64,000 bases of DNA. Source: Plumapathes pennacea (taxonomy: Eukaryota > Cnidaria > Anthozoa > Antipatharia > Myriopathidae). The DNA is taken from contig OZ038468.1 in the NCBI GenBank assembly GCA_964036295.1, positions 4,398,501 through 4,462,500 of the forward strand. Reading direction: 5' to 3'. The stretch's first letter is position 1. Each line of letters begins with the position of its first letter. The notes beneath the pieces were generated by a model that saw only the letters and a program-made list of their open reading frames with translations, was not told the DNA's origin and did not search any database. The position numbers and the translations under genes were made by a program. This document shows positions 1 to 54,000 of the stretch, in pieces.

Positions 1-135
1 AGACACGTGATCGATAGCCAATACACATTTCTAGCCATACTTCAGTATCCAGACAACTTCGCATACATCCCAAACAAAACAAAATCAAAGCCAATTACGC
101 CTTATTCGTAAGAAAGCAAGATTAAGTCAGCTCAC

Positions 136-40539
<40,404 letters not shown>

Positions 40540-43518
40540 TCTTGACAAGGGGCTCGAAGAACTCGAAGCCAAAATTGCACTTATCCGCGTCAAATTGTTT
40601 CATAAAACAGTCATCCAGCAAAAGCAGCGGCTGATTAAGTTTTCCCAAACCTAAAAATGTTTCCGTGAACGAAACTTTCGACGCCACAGACTGTTGTTGG
40701 TTTTTTATCGTGACAACAACAAATGCAATAGATACTCGCCGCTTGACAGGAGGAACACCGCGGCAAACTGTTTACGCATGCGTCATTTCTGAACTTCCGG
40801 TCTTGAGAATCTCGTACTTAGACTCTTTCGCTGTCAACTTCACAGCGGACAAATCTGGGTACGAGATTGCATCGCTGACAAAATGGCGAAACACACACGT
40901 AGAAACAAAAAAATAAAGACAATTCAGCCTCCATATTTTTTTGTTAAAATCAAGCACACAACACTTACATTTACTACAGGACGAATTTCAGTTAGGGACT
41001 TTGTAACCGTTAAAAGATTTTTGGACAGGGGGAGGGGGGTGGGGGAGGGAAGCGGAAGATTTTTTGTTAGGGCAAGTTTCATAAGGCAAAGCCGCCTTAG
41101 AAAAACACTTTACTCCTTCTACCCTGAGGCGTAGTGTTGAGGCGGGGCAAAACGAAGATGGCGCAACCTCGTTCCCAGGGCCTATTCCCTTTAAAAAGAA
41201 AAGGTCCTGGGAACGAGATTGGAAGATGGCGGTGACGGTAAATATCCTTATCATGTGTGATTTGTGGTATCAAGGGGAAATATCAAAAATAATTGTTTCA
41301 AGAAATGCTGAGCGCTTTTGGAGTAGTGAACTTCTGGCTTACTTTCCTCACAAAGGCGATCTATTCAAGCCCGGCCGAGTCTTTAGAGACTTCTGCGTAG
41401 GCAAATCCCCCATGACGTCACGGTTACACAACTAATAGATTACAGAAACTGACAGGAAAACGAAACAGGCGCAAAGATCACAACCTTGGGATCACAGCAG
41501 GAGCTGATCCAGATTTTTTGAAAGAGGGGTGCATCGTGAGTGAGATCAAGCAAGCGACGTACTGGGCGCGGCAGGGGGATCCCGAGACATGCTCCCCGTG
41601 AATTTTTGAAATCTTGGGCGTCTGGGAATAGCATTTCAAGGGAAGCTTTGTGACCAGGCATAGATTCAAAAGTTGTCTTCTGATTAGACCAAACGTATCC
41701 CCATGGGAAACGATGGTGCGAAAGTATCCAGCCCGGGTAGGGGTGGAGGTGTGCTATAATTCAGAATTGTAATCGAACGGAAATGTAGGTGTCGTCCCTC
41801 ATGTTTTGATTGACAAGCTGTGTACTTATAGATTAGTACGTGACAGTTCGTGGTGGAACTGAGCCGACTCACTTGAGACAATGGCAGAGAAAAACTATAC
41901 CCACAGGAAGCTTATAACTAAACTCAACAAAAAATGATGGATTCTACTCTATATTAAGAATGTGTTGCATATTCCCACATTCAGCAACGAGGAGGACTGA
42001 GTATTAAGAAACAATAGCAATAGCTCTTGGGGGAGATTGTTTTCTTATTGCTCTTCTTATAATATCACTTTTGTTCTGTCAGCTGTACCTGCAATTCTTC
42101 ATTTGAAAAGCGGTAGTTCCTTGCAGTTCTCAAACTCTTTCCAAATTTCACACTCCAAGAAGTATACACATTTCCGTTTCCCTCTTTGGACTTTGCAATT
42201 AGTAGCCATTAAGTCCGATACGTCCATATGAAACACAGATCAAGTCTACGCTATATTTCAGAGAATACGCTCGCAAACACCCAGTTTGGGGTGGTACGCG
42301 ATTAGATCAGAATCCCCTTCCCTTTCTCGGACTGTTTCACTGAACACCAGTTGTCAACTTTCAACTATCAGCGCTACAAACTGACCTGGCGTCGAAACAG
42401 TGACCCTTTTATATACTTCTACTTTGGTCAGAGAGGCATTATCAGGCCTAGAAAAAGAGCACACAACTCTTTAGGATATGTAAAACAACTCCTGTAGGTT
42501 AATATTACCAGTAACACTGCATGTAAGATTTAAACATGTGCGTTTGTCTGTGTAATTATTTGCGACCATCATTTACATGCATCAGTCGGTCAGCGGTAGT
42601 GATGCTAAAATGGCCGTTCTTTTCTGTCAATGCCTAGTCTTATTCATAACTATCTCTATCATTCTATTTTTCACAATTATTCTAGAAGCCAAGGTTGCCC
42701 TAAATGTTTGTTTTTTTTTCTATTATAATTAATCATTTATGCTAACTTATCTTCTCATCTACTGATATCATTAATTCAGTTTATTTATTTATTTTTTATT
42801 TATTTATTACCAGTGTCTGACGCTTAAATAATATACTCCTTGATAAGCACACGACTTTATGACAATGGTATTATAAGCGTACTGTAATATTCCTAGTCAT
42901 ACGGCTTGATTAGCATTAGCTAATCTGTAGCGACCGAAACCTTATATTTAAGTTTTTAATCTTTTTTGCAATATTGGAACTACGTAAACTATGGTAATAA
43001 TAAAGTGTTGCTGTTAGTTCATATCCTCTTTACACGAGCGTCTGAGTTTTTTAACACTATAATTGAAGGTTGTTATTAGCAAAGTGTTGAGTCGAGTCTG
43101 GTATCAGACCCTTTTGTACACTATTCCTGCCTGGTAATACGTTTGTACAATTGTAGGTCAGGGTGTGACTACACCGAAGGCAGTCTGAGATAATAGACCT
43201 TCACAGATTCGAACATTTCCATACTGATGGCCAGCGTGCACTACCCAGGTATGCATATTTTCAATGATAGGCCTAGAAAGTATCTCTATAATATTACGTC
43301 ACCAGTATGAATTTTTGGTTCGATTCTCAGACTTCACTCTCGTTGGTGGAGAATTGAGAGTTTAGTTTTGTTTGTTTGTTTTTGTTGTTGTTTTTTAGGC
43401 AATACCGGTTGGTGAATATCTGGAGGTTGTTGAATCGATGCGGCCTGGACCTGCCAAGGGTCTACGTTTGGAATCACCTGAAAAGAAACATAACTAGTCA
43501 GACATGATTGGCCAAGTG

Positions 43519-44280
43519 AGAGAGGCAGCGTGGTCAAGTGGTTCGGTTTAAAGTGCCTATAAGCCTTCAGACGTGACGTTTTTATATGAAAGTAGGAAGT
43601 GATCCAAGCAACTTATATTCAAAGAAACTCCGTTCCGAAGCGTTCTTATACTTTTTTCACGCGGTTGAACTCAGAATTCCGAAATCTTGACCGAGCGACA
43701 TGGGAGACTGGGTCTGTGACGTCAGAGAAGGCACTGGCATCGCTTTGGCGTCTCTTTACCTTAGTTGTTTTTTCCCTTGGTTACGTTTTTCTCGACAACA
43801 CATCTATGAGCATAATTCTAACCTCGCCAACTGCAAAATCTGTGTGAAAGTTTTGTTTGACAAGAAACGAATCCCTCCTCTGACGTCATAACCCAGGCTC
43901 TCGATCGAAAAACTTTGCGCGGTCAGATTCAAAATGGCGGTCAAAATTGCATGTTTGCCGGGCGGAAAAATCTATAAAAACGCTTCGGAGCGGAGTTTCT
44001 TTGGCCATAAGTTGTTTAGATTACTTCCTACTTTCATATAAAAACGTAACGTCTGAAGGCTTATAGGCACTTTAAGTCCCGCTCTGACCACTAGCTGAAC
44101 TTGTAACACGGTAGCCACGGGTTGAATCCTCATATGTAAATAGCCAACTGGTTAGCCTCCGACCAGTTGGAATTCTTAACAAATTTACGTTGAGTTTAAA
44201 ACACGGCCCCACCAGCTCTGCTGAATTACTTAGCGTGTATAAACAAAAATACTCTATTACTATATATTTTTATAGGAGTT
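43519..44280 (+). mobile_element. SINE family C, split by a TTAA element
   Basis: The head (43519-43551: gcagcgtggtcaagtggttc) and the rest (from 44072: gtcccgctctgaccactagc) are two parts of one SINE, separated by a 520-bp foldback at 43552-44071. Fusing the ends restores the order seen at 44331. Confidence 0.85.
43552..44071. mobile_element. TTAA-flanked foldback element in a SINE
   Basis: Long terminal inverted repeats begin agtgcctataagccttcaga and end in the complement. The element is flanked on both sides by TTAA (43548-43551 and 44072-44075), the target of piggyBac-type transposases. No transposase is encoded. Confidence 0.85.
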
Positions 44281-44330
44281 GGGTTAAAGTTTAGACTCAA
44301 GTACAAGTTAGTTCAATACATAGAATGCGG

Positions 44331-44605
44331 AGGCAGTGTGGCCGAGTGGTTAGGGCGCCGGACTTGAAATCCGGAGGTCCCAGGTTCAAGTCCCGCTCTG
44401 ACCACTAGCTGAATTTTGCAACACAGTAGCCCTGAGTTCAAATCCTCGGCCACGCTATGTAAATAGCCAATTGGTTAGCCTCTGACCAGTTGGGATTCTT
44501 AACAAATTTACAATCAGTTTACGATATTTGGTTTCTGCATTTCAAGTCTCCCCAATTAGCACGGCAGTGCTAAATACATTTGAGACTTAAATAAAGTGAT
44601 TTATT
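44331..44605 (+). mobile_element. SINE family C with tRNA-Ser-like head
   Basis: The head (gtggccgagtggttagggcg, cttgaaatccgg with anticodon TGA, ggttcaagtccc) resembles tRNA-Ser. The body with caattggttagcctctgacc recurs at 43519 and 52803. This is the uninterrupted copy. Confidence 0.8.
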
Positions 44606-44622
44606 TTATTTATTTATAGTGT
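44600..44622 (-). terminator. Possible MFSD12 polyadenylation signals
   Basis: Several overlapping AATAAA hexamers read on the minus strand about 280-300 bp behind the MFSD12 stop. They lie in the A/T-rich tail of a plus-strand SINE, so the signal may have been supplied by that insertion. Proximity is the only support. Confidence 0.3.
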
Positions 44623-44897
44623 CTGCCATACTATTGTGCACAAGGAAAGCGGGGCTTCCATGCAAGAGGGTTCACGAAAGGGGTAATTTTACCTAAAAAT
44701 GGCTGACCAATGGAAATGGCGTTAGAAGGGTACTTCCGCGGTTACTTGTAAAACTCGTCTGTGCCTCATCTTGGATCTTATGACGTCAAACGGTTGTCCA
44801 GTGTTACTACCTGCCTCTCTACCCGCCTATCTAGGTCTATCTATCAACAAAACAACGTCAGTCAATAATTACGTACCTCGCATTTCTCGCTCAAGGA

Positions 44898-45018
44898 TTA
44901 GTTTGATTTCTGGAAGAATGCCACCACTAGGAGAATCAGGAAAGTCAACGCAGCAAGCGTCAGGGTGTACACGTGTCGTGCGAAGCTCGCACATTCCTCG
45001 CATTCACCTCCGTCGACA
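44898..45018 (-). CDS. MFSD12: MFSD12 exon 9 with stop codon
   Basis: This exon completes a Ser codon, then encodes VDGGECEECASFARHVYTLT and TM12, ending FFQKSN and TAA (44900-44898). The CEECASF segment corresponds to human CCRACVSF. Confidence 0.9.
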
Positions 45019-48000
45019 CTGGAAAGAATAAACGAATGTTTTACATATAAACGAACACAAAACACAATATATGCAATAATCTGAGCTATCAGCAGCTTGA
45101 AGTGATTTATATTTATGTTAAATTAAGCTCATGTGTATAAAACTGTGGATAAAAAACACCAATGGTAACTGTCCATCAGCCCAAAATTAAACAGGTACAT
45201 CCTGCAAAGCGTTTCCCAGTTAATAGCTGAGGTTCACTTCTTCTCTTCTAACTCATAATCCGTGACTGTTATGTCCGCTCCATTTAAAACCGAAATTTTA
45301 AAAAAGCACCCCGGGCGATTATTTGAGAAATTACGGTATGGTTGCACTGATATATCTATGGGATAAGGCGGTATTTGTGGTTCATGAGTTTAATCCATGC
45401 ATATTTCCTCTGAAACTCTACTAAACATCTGCACTCAGATCCGTCTACCGATGGGTTTCAGATAAAATGCCAATGCACATTTTTTGCCACTGCAACGGGA
45501 AGTGTTACATTTACCAGTAATATATTGTGGGTATATAAGGGTCTTAGCTCACCTGCGTTTTGGATAAAAGATCTGGACTGTCATATAAAACACTCCAGCT
45601 AAAATGTTTGCCATAAAATAAGCAAACGACGAGACAAAACCAGCGGTTTCCTGAAAAATGAAACTGCGAAATCAATTATCGAAAATTATCGTTCTGGATT
45701 CGAACAAACTGCTTTGCAAAAAAGCATTCAATCAAGTTTAAATTTCTTCAAATTTCCTTCAGTCAAAAAATCCAAATATCTGTAGTACGCTTTAATCGCA
45801 CTGCAGTATAATAATTCAAACTGTTTGAAATACGCGGCACACCAACATTAACAAAGTATGGCAAATGATTGAAAATTTTGAATGAAAGGAAATTTAGCCT
45901 ATAAAAGTATTTGGAAACACACCATAGTTAGTGAAACTGTACAATTCGTCAGGAGTATTTAGTAGAGATGTACGCAAACCATCGGTGTATTGGATCAGTT
46001 ACTTTCTAAACGTATAGTTTCATCGATTGATTAAGTGAGTCCTTTTTTATACGTTCCACCATTCCTATCCATTCCACTGTATCTGTGGTATGTATGCGTC
46101 TACTCAATACAGCAGACAAATTGCACAATTTTTGACTCAATAGGTTGTAAAGTTTCGCAAACTATGGCATGACTAAATAGTGCAGCGGCAGGTTTAGTGG
46201 TGGTGGATTGGGTGGCTAGCTTGGAGTGTATCAAAACAAATATATTACTAGAAATACGATAATCGCAGAATCCCCCTCGCCCTGACATGGATGTTTTACT
46301 GAAGTTTTGACGCAAACACATCTTGGAAGTCAAGTGCTGGACGCAAAGAAAGGCGAAAAAACATATCGCGTTGAAAAATAATCCTTGCTGAGGCCGTACG
46401 CCTTTCTCACGGTGAGGACATCGTCGCGCCATGAACACAAAAGAAAAAGTGTGTTTCTAGTTTTCCAGTTTTGAATTCATTTATTTGCAGTACAAATAAG
46501 TAGGCTTTCTCTGCGATTTATGTGAACTATGGAGTGCACTAAACCGTCTGGGGCGTGCATATTTATGAGACCAATTAAACTGTTTTGTACACTAAAACAG
46601 CCTACCAAGAATCGAAGCAAAACCTGAAGGGTTTACTTCAAGTTGTAAACGGGCTTCAAACCTAGTAATCCTTCAAAGGGCTCTTCAAAGACTCTCGTTG
46701 CACTCGCTGCGGGTCAAATTGTAGCCGCATTTCTCGAATTTGACTGTTCCAGTTCCAACTGAATTGTTTGATCTTAAATGAAAACAGTAACTCCATCTGA
46801 CTAAATCATTCTAGACTCCAAGTTCAGGATTGCGCTGAGCGAATGACGCTCAAACTGGCGAGAAGCGCATTTTAAAAACAATACTTCGAGAAAAAGAATA
46901 TAAACGTGCTTGCAATTTGTCATGGTGATTGTTCGATTTCCACTGACTGCAGACCTTTGTTGCTTGTCCTTCCTGAATAAGTGCCGATTGGGAGTTTGTT
47001 GTCCTCAGATGCCTCAAAGAACCGCTTACGATACTGATTCAGATCAGCTTTCATGCGCTGTTGTCTTTGCGGAGTTCAGTTGTCTGCTGTGTTCGCTTTT
47101 GCTTCTAATACTCTCTGTCACATCATCCTTTTGTGGCAGCAATTTCTGGTCCCTGCTTTTGTTTTTGAAGGCTTTGTACTTCGCGTCTTTGCTCAAGACA
47201 GATTTTCTGCTCTTCGATTGGTTCGCGCTTGCCTTGCTCTGTCATGCTCTCTTCGTTTTCGAAGACGAGCTTCATTCAGTTTTTCAGCTTCCAAATTCAT
47301 TTCTTTAACGCAGAACAAATCAATGATCCATTCGATGTTTGACATTCCTTCAAAGTTTAGTTCAAATCTGTCAAATTTTATACGACTCACGCATCCTTTA
47401 TAAGGAACGAACTGCCTTATAAGGAGTAGAATAGTTTTCCGTTAATCTTTACATGAAGCTTTGTCTGCCCCTTGACTGCCCCTGACAGACGAACATTACA
47501 TTTCGAGATGGCGACCCGCTTGGACTCTCAAAATAACGAGATACTGCACCGTTAGCGTCGTGATTATTACCCTCGCTTACGCTCGGGGATTATATGTATA
47601 CTTTTATATAATAATATTTATAATGATGGGTAATCTTTTTTTAGCCGTGGAGGCTCGGTTTCACACAACTTTCGAGTTCTCCTAAACTAAGAGCTCTCAC
47701 CTTCGGCGCTTAACCATACTCAATCCCAGCCACCACCCCCTTGTCTTACAAGAAACCTTGTATCCGCCCCTCCCTTGGTCCCTTTATTCTTATCCTATAC
47801 TGCTGGAATAGATTCATAGCATAACAGCGAGCTTGATGAACAATGTTAGCAGAAGCTTATGATAATTTCCGAAGTATTCCCGACTCCTTCAGTACAAACC
47901 TTATGTTGTCCAATCAAATCTGTCAGATAAGCGTAAGACATGGCTATCATCGTGGATGAAGTGAGGCCCACCAGTATTGCCGCTGGGTAGGACAGATATG

Positions 48001-51000
48001 CATTGGAGGGCGAGATAAAATAAAAACAGACATTTGTTCCAATGAGCACGGAGGCGGCCAGGCAGTACGTCCACTGTTAACGTAAAGTAGAAATTAAATT
48101 AGTCAGGGGTTATCCTTAAGATGGAGTTAAACTTCCTCTCTTGTTTTGAATCAGGCTGCGTTTTATATTTTTTGAATGCAAGTAAAACCCAGGTGTTGTT
48201 CCAGTCCATTCCTACCTTCCTCCACCACCCCCCCCCCCCCCCCCTCCCCCACCCCCCCTCTCCCCATTCGACTGTTGTGGGGTGTGACTCAGGAGAGTGT
48301 GCTTTCGAGGGTCAATATACAATATAGTTTACACAAGGTTGTCTAAGTTGAATTATTAATGATAGTTGTAATATGTCGTGTAGGTTAATACGCGGAAAGT
48401 TGCAAAGCCAAAATACCACAATGTTTATCAGTACAGTTTACATTATTTCAAGGTCGTTCTTTTTTCTGTTTGTAATGCAACCATTACTAACCTTGCTTCC
48501 CAACTTCCTCTCAAGAAGTTTTGAGCACACCGTGCCACAAAGCCCGCTTATTAATACAATCAGAGGGAAATACGCAATGGATTCCTGCGAAGGACAAATA
48601 GAAGATGGGTTTCCAATGCTGCATTGCTTTCTATCAATCACGTGACTTTGCTTTTGAGCTTTTGATGTTCAGATAACGCCACAAACTAAAGTAATTGTTT
48701 TATATACCATGATTAGCTCTTTCGCGTTACGCTACTTTCATAAACAAATACTAACAGAGATCCGCGGCGGCCAGCGGTTAGCACGGTCGCCTTTCACGCT
48801 TAACCGGGCGCGGGTTTAATCCCCACTCAAAGCAGTGAAAAATTGAGGTGTAAATTGTCTGGCTCTGTACTCGTGGCTCGGATGACCACGTGAAGTGGCG
48901 GTCCCGTCTCTCCACTGAGAACGGAACCAAATCTCTGGCAGTGACCACCCTCAGTACTAGCAAGGGCCGTAGTAATTGGCTCACTGTTGCTGCGGATTTA
49001 ATAAATTGCCACTGGTTTGCCGTGGTGTGGACTCTTATTTACCACGATTTACATCATCACATGGTCAAAATGTTGTGGACTCACGAGGCGCTTCCCCGAG
49101 TGAGTCCGCAACTAATTTTGACCATGTGATGACGTAAATCGTGGTAAATAAGAGTCCACACCACGGCAAACCAGTGGGAATTTGTTTTTTACCACAACAT
49201 TTAGAAATATACAGGAAACGTTCGTTGAATTTCGCTGCAAAACGTGACATGCTGGCGTCAGCATCGTTGTCTGGACTCTTATTTACCACGGTAAATCGAC
49301 CAATCAGAGAGCGAGAAACTCGTGTGTTGTGGTAAAAACCTTGCTTTACGAATGGCGAAGCTAAATGAAATAACTACTTGTCATCCCATATATGTGAGTG
49401 GAACATAGAATGACAGTGAAAGTGAACCTCGCAGTTATAAAGCAATTTAATTGAGTGTATTCTGTGTTCCGCTGTTTTACTACATATTTATTATGTGATT
49501 CTTCACGTTTTTCATATCATTAGGGAACTTAAGAAAACCAGGACGGCGGCTGCAACACGGTAGCCAATATACGTTTTTCTCCCCTTTATGTATCTGTAAT
49601 CTTGTCTACTCTTAGGTTTCTAAATTTGTTTCATTTTCGTCGAAGTTTTATTGCGTTCCGAGCAACCTCGTCTCGTTCTAAGGAGGACAACTGTCATTAC
49701 CAGACATTGTATAACACCCTACACAAAGCATTGTGAGGCGAGTTGCAGTGGTCAATTACAGCGTGCTACATATCTCTTGCAACCTGTCTCGAAATGGTGT
49801 TGCTTTAAGTTGCAAGTTGCAAGATACACTGTGTCGTGTAACAGGACATTAATTATCCATGTCAATAATAGAGGTACCTTTTGGAGTTGCAAGTAATCTG
49901 TGAGATATAAAGGCATGTAGGAATATCCGGCAGCCACGATCAGCTGAGTAAAGGCGACAATGGTACCAACCTGAAAATTGGCAAAAGACTGTGTCGTTCC
50001 TAAGCATAACAAAGTTAAGGGTAAAATGCAAGCAGAACTAAATAGAGGATATTGCACGGCGGTGCAAAGATATGAATTATATTTTCGAGTAGTAAAAACA
50101 TTTTAAAGTGCACATAAGCCCAAAAATGATATCTTTACAATCGAATCTACATGACGGAAATATGTTGACTATTAGAACTAGAAGTAACCAAAGGTCAGGT
50201 GAATGCTGCCGAGGCTTATCCTCGCTGATTAAACCAAGTCAGAACACGGAAGCAAGAAAGTTTATTTCTTGTTTACAACTGTAACTAAATCTATTAACCC
50301 ATTCACTCCTGGAGAAATAACGCGCGCAGCTACCTTCAATTCCTTTACGGGAAGTTGTACGGGAACGATAACGCAACGCGACTTGCAAAAAATAAACCAA
50401 ATGCGCAGTAATTACAGAAGCGAGATACCATTCCTAATTAAAATTTATTTGAAACTAGAATACATGACCAAAACATAAAATAAAAAGGGCAAAAGATAAT
50501 TCAAAAGGCAATAAAACGTGAAATTATAAATCACTGAATGAAATATTTTGTTCGCAGCGTTCGTCCACCCGAAGACGAACAGCGAATTTATCTATACAAA
50601 ACTTAAGTGAAATGGTTCTAAACTTCAGACTAATATTCTAAATTCACAGATCGATCTCGTTAAAGCAAATCTATTAAATCTGCAGACAGAATAGAAGCAA
50701 AATTAGCAATCGGACTGGAAATAATTGTGCGAAGTACATCGCCACGTGGTGATAAACAAAGTCAGTTTCACGAAGAAATTGAACGATATTTCTTCCCTAC
50801 GGATTCGTTTGGCGGTCACTATCAAGACGAATAACTCCACAAATCCATCTCTGGTAACACAACGAAGAAACATACTGTCTTGGACAGATCAGAAGCTTAC
50901 AAGAATCCGCGTTCGTACCTCCGCCATTGTAAGTTCAAACAACATGACATCTCTCCTTTCGTCTTCATCGGTCGAAGGCTCTTTCAGAATTTAAATCTGT

Positions 51001-54000
51001 CAAAATCTGTTCATAAGTCGCCAGTTATTTTGAGGAGATAACCTTCCACATTTAGCAGCATTAAGTCGCATTTTTTGTCCGTGAAAGTACGAAAATAAAT
51101 GACTCGACTTCTGTCTTCCTCGATAGCCACCGCACGTGGTCTGATAATATGCGGGGGCAGCTCATTGAAGAGTGAGGGCTCAGGCGTCTGCGTTCCTAAT
51201 TGGCCGTCAGCTGTCACTGACTGAAAATCCGGAACGACACATTCCACAGTATTTCGAGATTGGTTGCGACATTAGTGTTGCTGCGTCGCCGGTGCTCCGC
51301 AGCAATAAGTCTGCGTTTTAACGCTGCGCCTTTGAGTTATAAAGGTTTATATTTTGAATATGGTAATGACGTGACGTCACAGAAGGAACAATTCATTATA
51401 CAAAATCTTGTTGGCAGAGATAAATGACATTTTATCAACGTCCATTTTATATTTGAATTTTGTGTAAATGATTTTACCAAATATTTTGTATGAATCTGAA
51501 AACAGTTCCAATCACGAAGAGAAAGAAACAACATGGAATCACTCCTTTGACGTCACGTCATTACCATATTCGAAATATAAACCTCTATAACTTATAGGCG
51601 CAATGTTGAAACACAGAAATAATATAATAGTCAAATATTTACTTGCTGTAGAATCGATTGTGAAGACATCATTTTTGGGCTTATGTGCACTATAAAAACG
51701 AGCGCAGCGAGTTAGTAAACTACATATATATCTTTTTTTTTCACGAGAAAATAAAATCTGTTTCTTAAAGCCGCCGTGTAATTTTCTTTCTTTTTATAGA
51801 GACAAGTGTTTCACTGGAAATACTGTGCAAAAGCGAGAAATGACGTCATTATGCGCCACTCGGGTCCCGGATGTAGTTTCGTTTACATTTTACGAGTGGT
51901 CTATTTTCCAGTAAAGCTCTCGTATCTATATAATAAACAGGAATAAAGCACTTGCCAATTACTACCTACGTCGCGTCACAAAGCAAGAATTTGTAGGATC
52001 ACTGCAAATGATCGTTTCAATTACAAGGGGGGAGGGCAGCTACAAAATTGAAACGCTAGCAACGGCGGGGGGTGTGCTAGAATTTCATGCTTTAAATTGA
52101 AATATTCTCATCCCCCTGTTATAATAAATAGACTTTCCCTAAATGCGACCTCTCCAGTGCTTTGCTGAAACTTTTTAATCATGTACAATGGAACCTCCAT
52201 TAAGGGGACACTACAAGGAAAAGTGCCCCTTGAGGTGTCCCTTAAATGGATGTTATCAATAGAAGGATTATGCGAGTGTCCCCTTAATGGAGGTGTTTCA
52301 AAGTTGAGGTTCCACTGTATAGTAAAGGTTATTGATTGATTCAGAATAAGTGTTGGGCAAGCACTCAAAACACGACAAAGTACGTCTTTTCACGTCCTGG
52401 GTGTTTCTTCAAGTGTGTGTTTGTCGAGCTTCATTTCTTTAGAACAGCAAGCTACAGTAAAACCACTCACTCTGTATAATCCTCGATTCTTCAGCCAGCT
52501 TTTTCTTGTTCTCGAAATTATTTTTGTGTCACTTTCTAACACGTGACAGGCTTCTACAATTCTTTGAGGAAACGAGGATTTTCTTGTCTTCTGTATTGTC
52601 CCAGATGTAGCTGTGTCTGTTGCGGTGGTTTGGTCACCCTCCACCTTTACTTTGTCATTGCACTGATTGTGTCTCTGTTCTCCGACCTCTTCAGGCTGCT
52701 TGGACGGTTCTTGGTCTGCCATGTAAACGAGAGCATATCTGAGCAAAAACATTAGGTTTCAATCGGCCGTCGCAAGTAATTATCCGATTGAGTTGGTTTA
52801 AGGGAGACAGTGCGGCCGAGTGGTTAGGGTGGTGGACTTGAAATCCGAAGGTCCCAGGTTCAAGTCCCGCTCTGACCACAAACTGAATTTGCAACACCGT
52901 AGGCCCGAGCTTAAATCTTCAGCCACATAAATATCCAACTGGTTAGCCTCCGACCAGTTGGGATTCTTAAAGGGGCAATGTCATGAGACGCGCTTCCGCG
53001 CACACAATTGATCGAATCGGCGGTGGATCTGCCGCTAGATCGCTTGTCGCTGTTGTGGTCGCCATCTTGGATTTGAAATTTGAAAACATTGGACGACTGT
53101 TTTCAAGATTCGACCAAACGCGCGCGGATGCGCATCTCATGACACTGCCCCTATAACAAAGTTGCGTTGAGCTTAAAAACGGCCCACAGCTCTGCTGACT
53201 TACTTACCGTGTATAAACAAAGATTTTACTTTCTTTTTTTTTACTTTTTAGCATTTGCTGTCTTTACGACTGACTGACAAACATTAAGAAACAACAGAGC
53301 GTCACGAGTACTACCCGTCGCAGGGAGGGAATAACTAATTCCTATTTATGGCAATCCCTTTAGTAGGAGGGTATTGCATTGCATGACATTCGTTTTGTGT
53401 CGATTTGAATAACAACAGAGAAAATGAAAATCAGTTTTGACAAACAGTTCACAAAACTAAAGAATAGTCAATAAAACAAAGTATAAATTTAAAAAATTAA
53501 AGTAGCAGTTTACCGTATTCCTCTTCAATCGAGCCCAACGTAAATGCAGTGGCCACAGAAATCAGACTTTGCTTGGCGAGTAACTCAACAACCTGTGTTT
53601 TTCGCATTACAACAAATAAAGCATGACTTACAAGTAAAAATAAGTGATAATAATAAGACATTATTGACATAGTGCATAACACAATACACGGCTCAACAGA
53701 GGCCACACACCACCAATGCATCAAATAGAAGAATAGAGACGACGACCCTTGCCCTGAAGTTCAGAGAGTGACTTGACTGCTTTCAGATGTCCACCACACA
53801 AAAACGCAAAATACTCGAACGTGCTTTAATTCAGATTTCTACTAGAAATACGATAATCGCAGATGCCCCCTCGCTCTGCCATTGATTGGACTTTTACTTT
53901 CGTACTGCTCAACAAGAACAGCCTTTGTTTTACCGAAATGTTGACGCAATCTTTTCTTCGAAGTCAAGTGCTGCACGCCAAGGTAGGAGAGAATGGTGTG

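Larger units (their letters stand above)
40540..44597. other. Intergenic region upstream of fibrillin
   Basis: About 4 kb between the two genes. It contains a small foldback around 41158-41218 (cctcgttcccagg / cctgggaacgag) and the split SINE C with its TTAA element. No clear TATA box or other core promoter is visible near 40540-40700. Confidence 0.7.
50045..51945. mobile_element. Foldback element split by the 1.6-kb TTAA element
   Basis: The left part gcacggcggtgcaaagatat ends at 50102. The right part starts with aaaacgagcgcagcgagtta and ends with the same tail as the 15928 copy (cgccactcgggtcccggatg). Confidence 0.75.

Noticed and set aside
40665..41134. Possible divergent gene upstream of fibrillin
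   Set aside because: Frames are short, overlap each other on both strands and show no domain; one runs into low-complexity G-rich sequence.
44335..44402. tRNA-Ser(TGA) gene, also at 52807
   Set aside because: Both are heads of SINE family C with the same downstream body; a genuine tRNA gene is unlikely.
46910..47403. Two overlapping hydrophobic ORFs on the plus strand
   Set aside because: They lie in a dispersed repeat, are not kept open in the second copy at 53836, and match no family I know.
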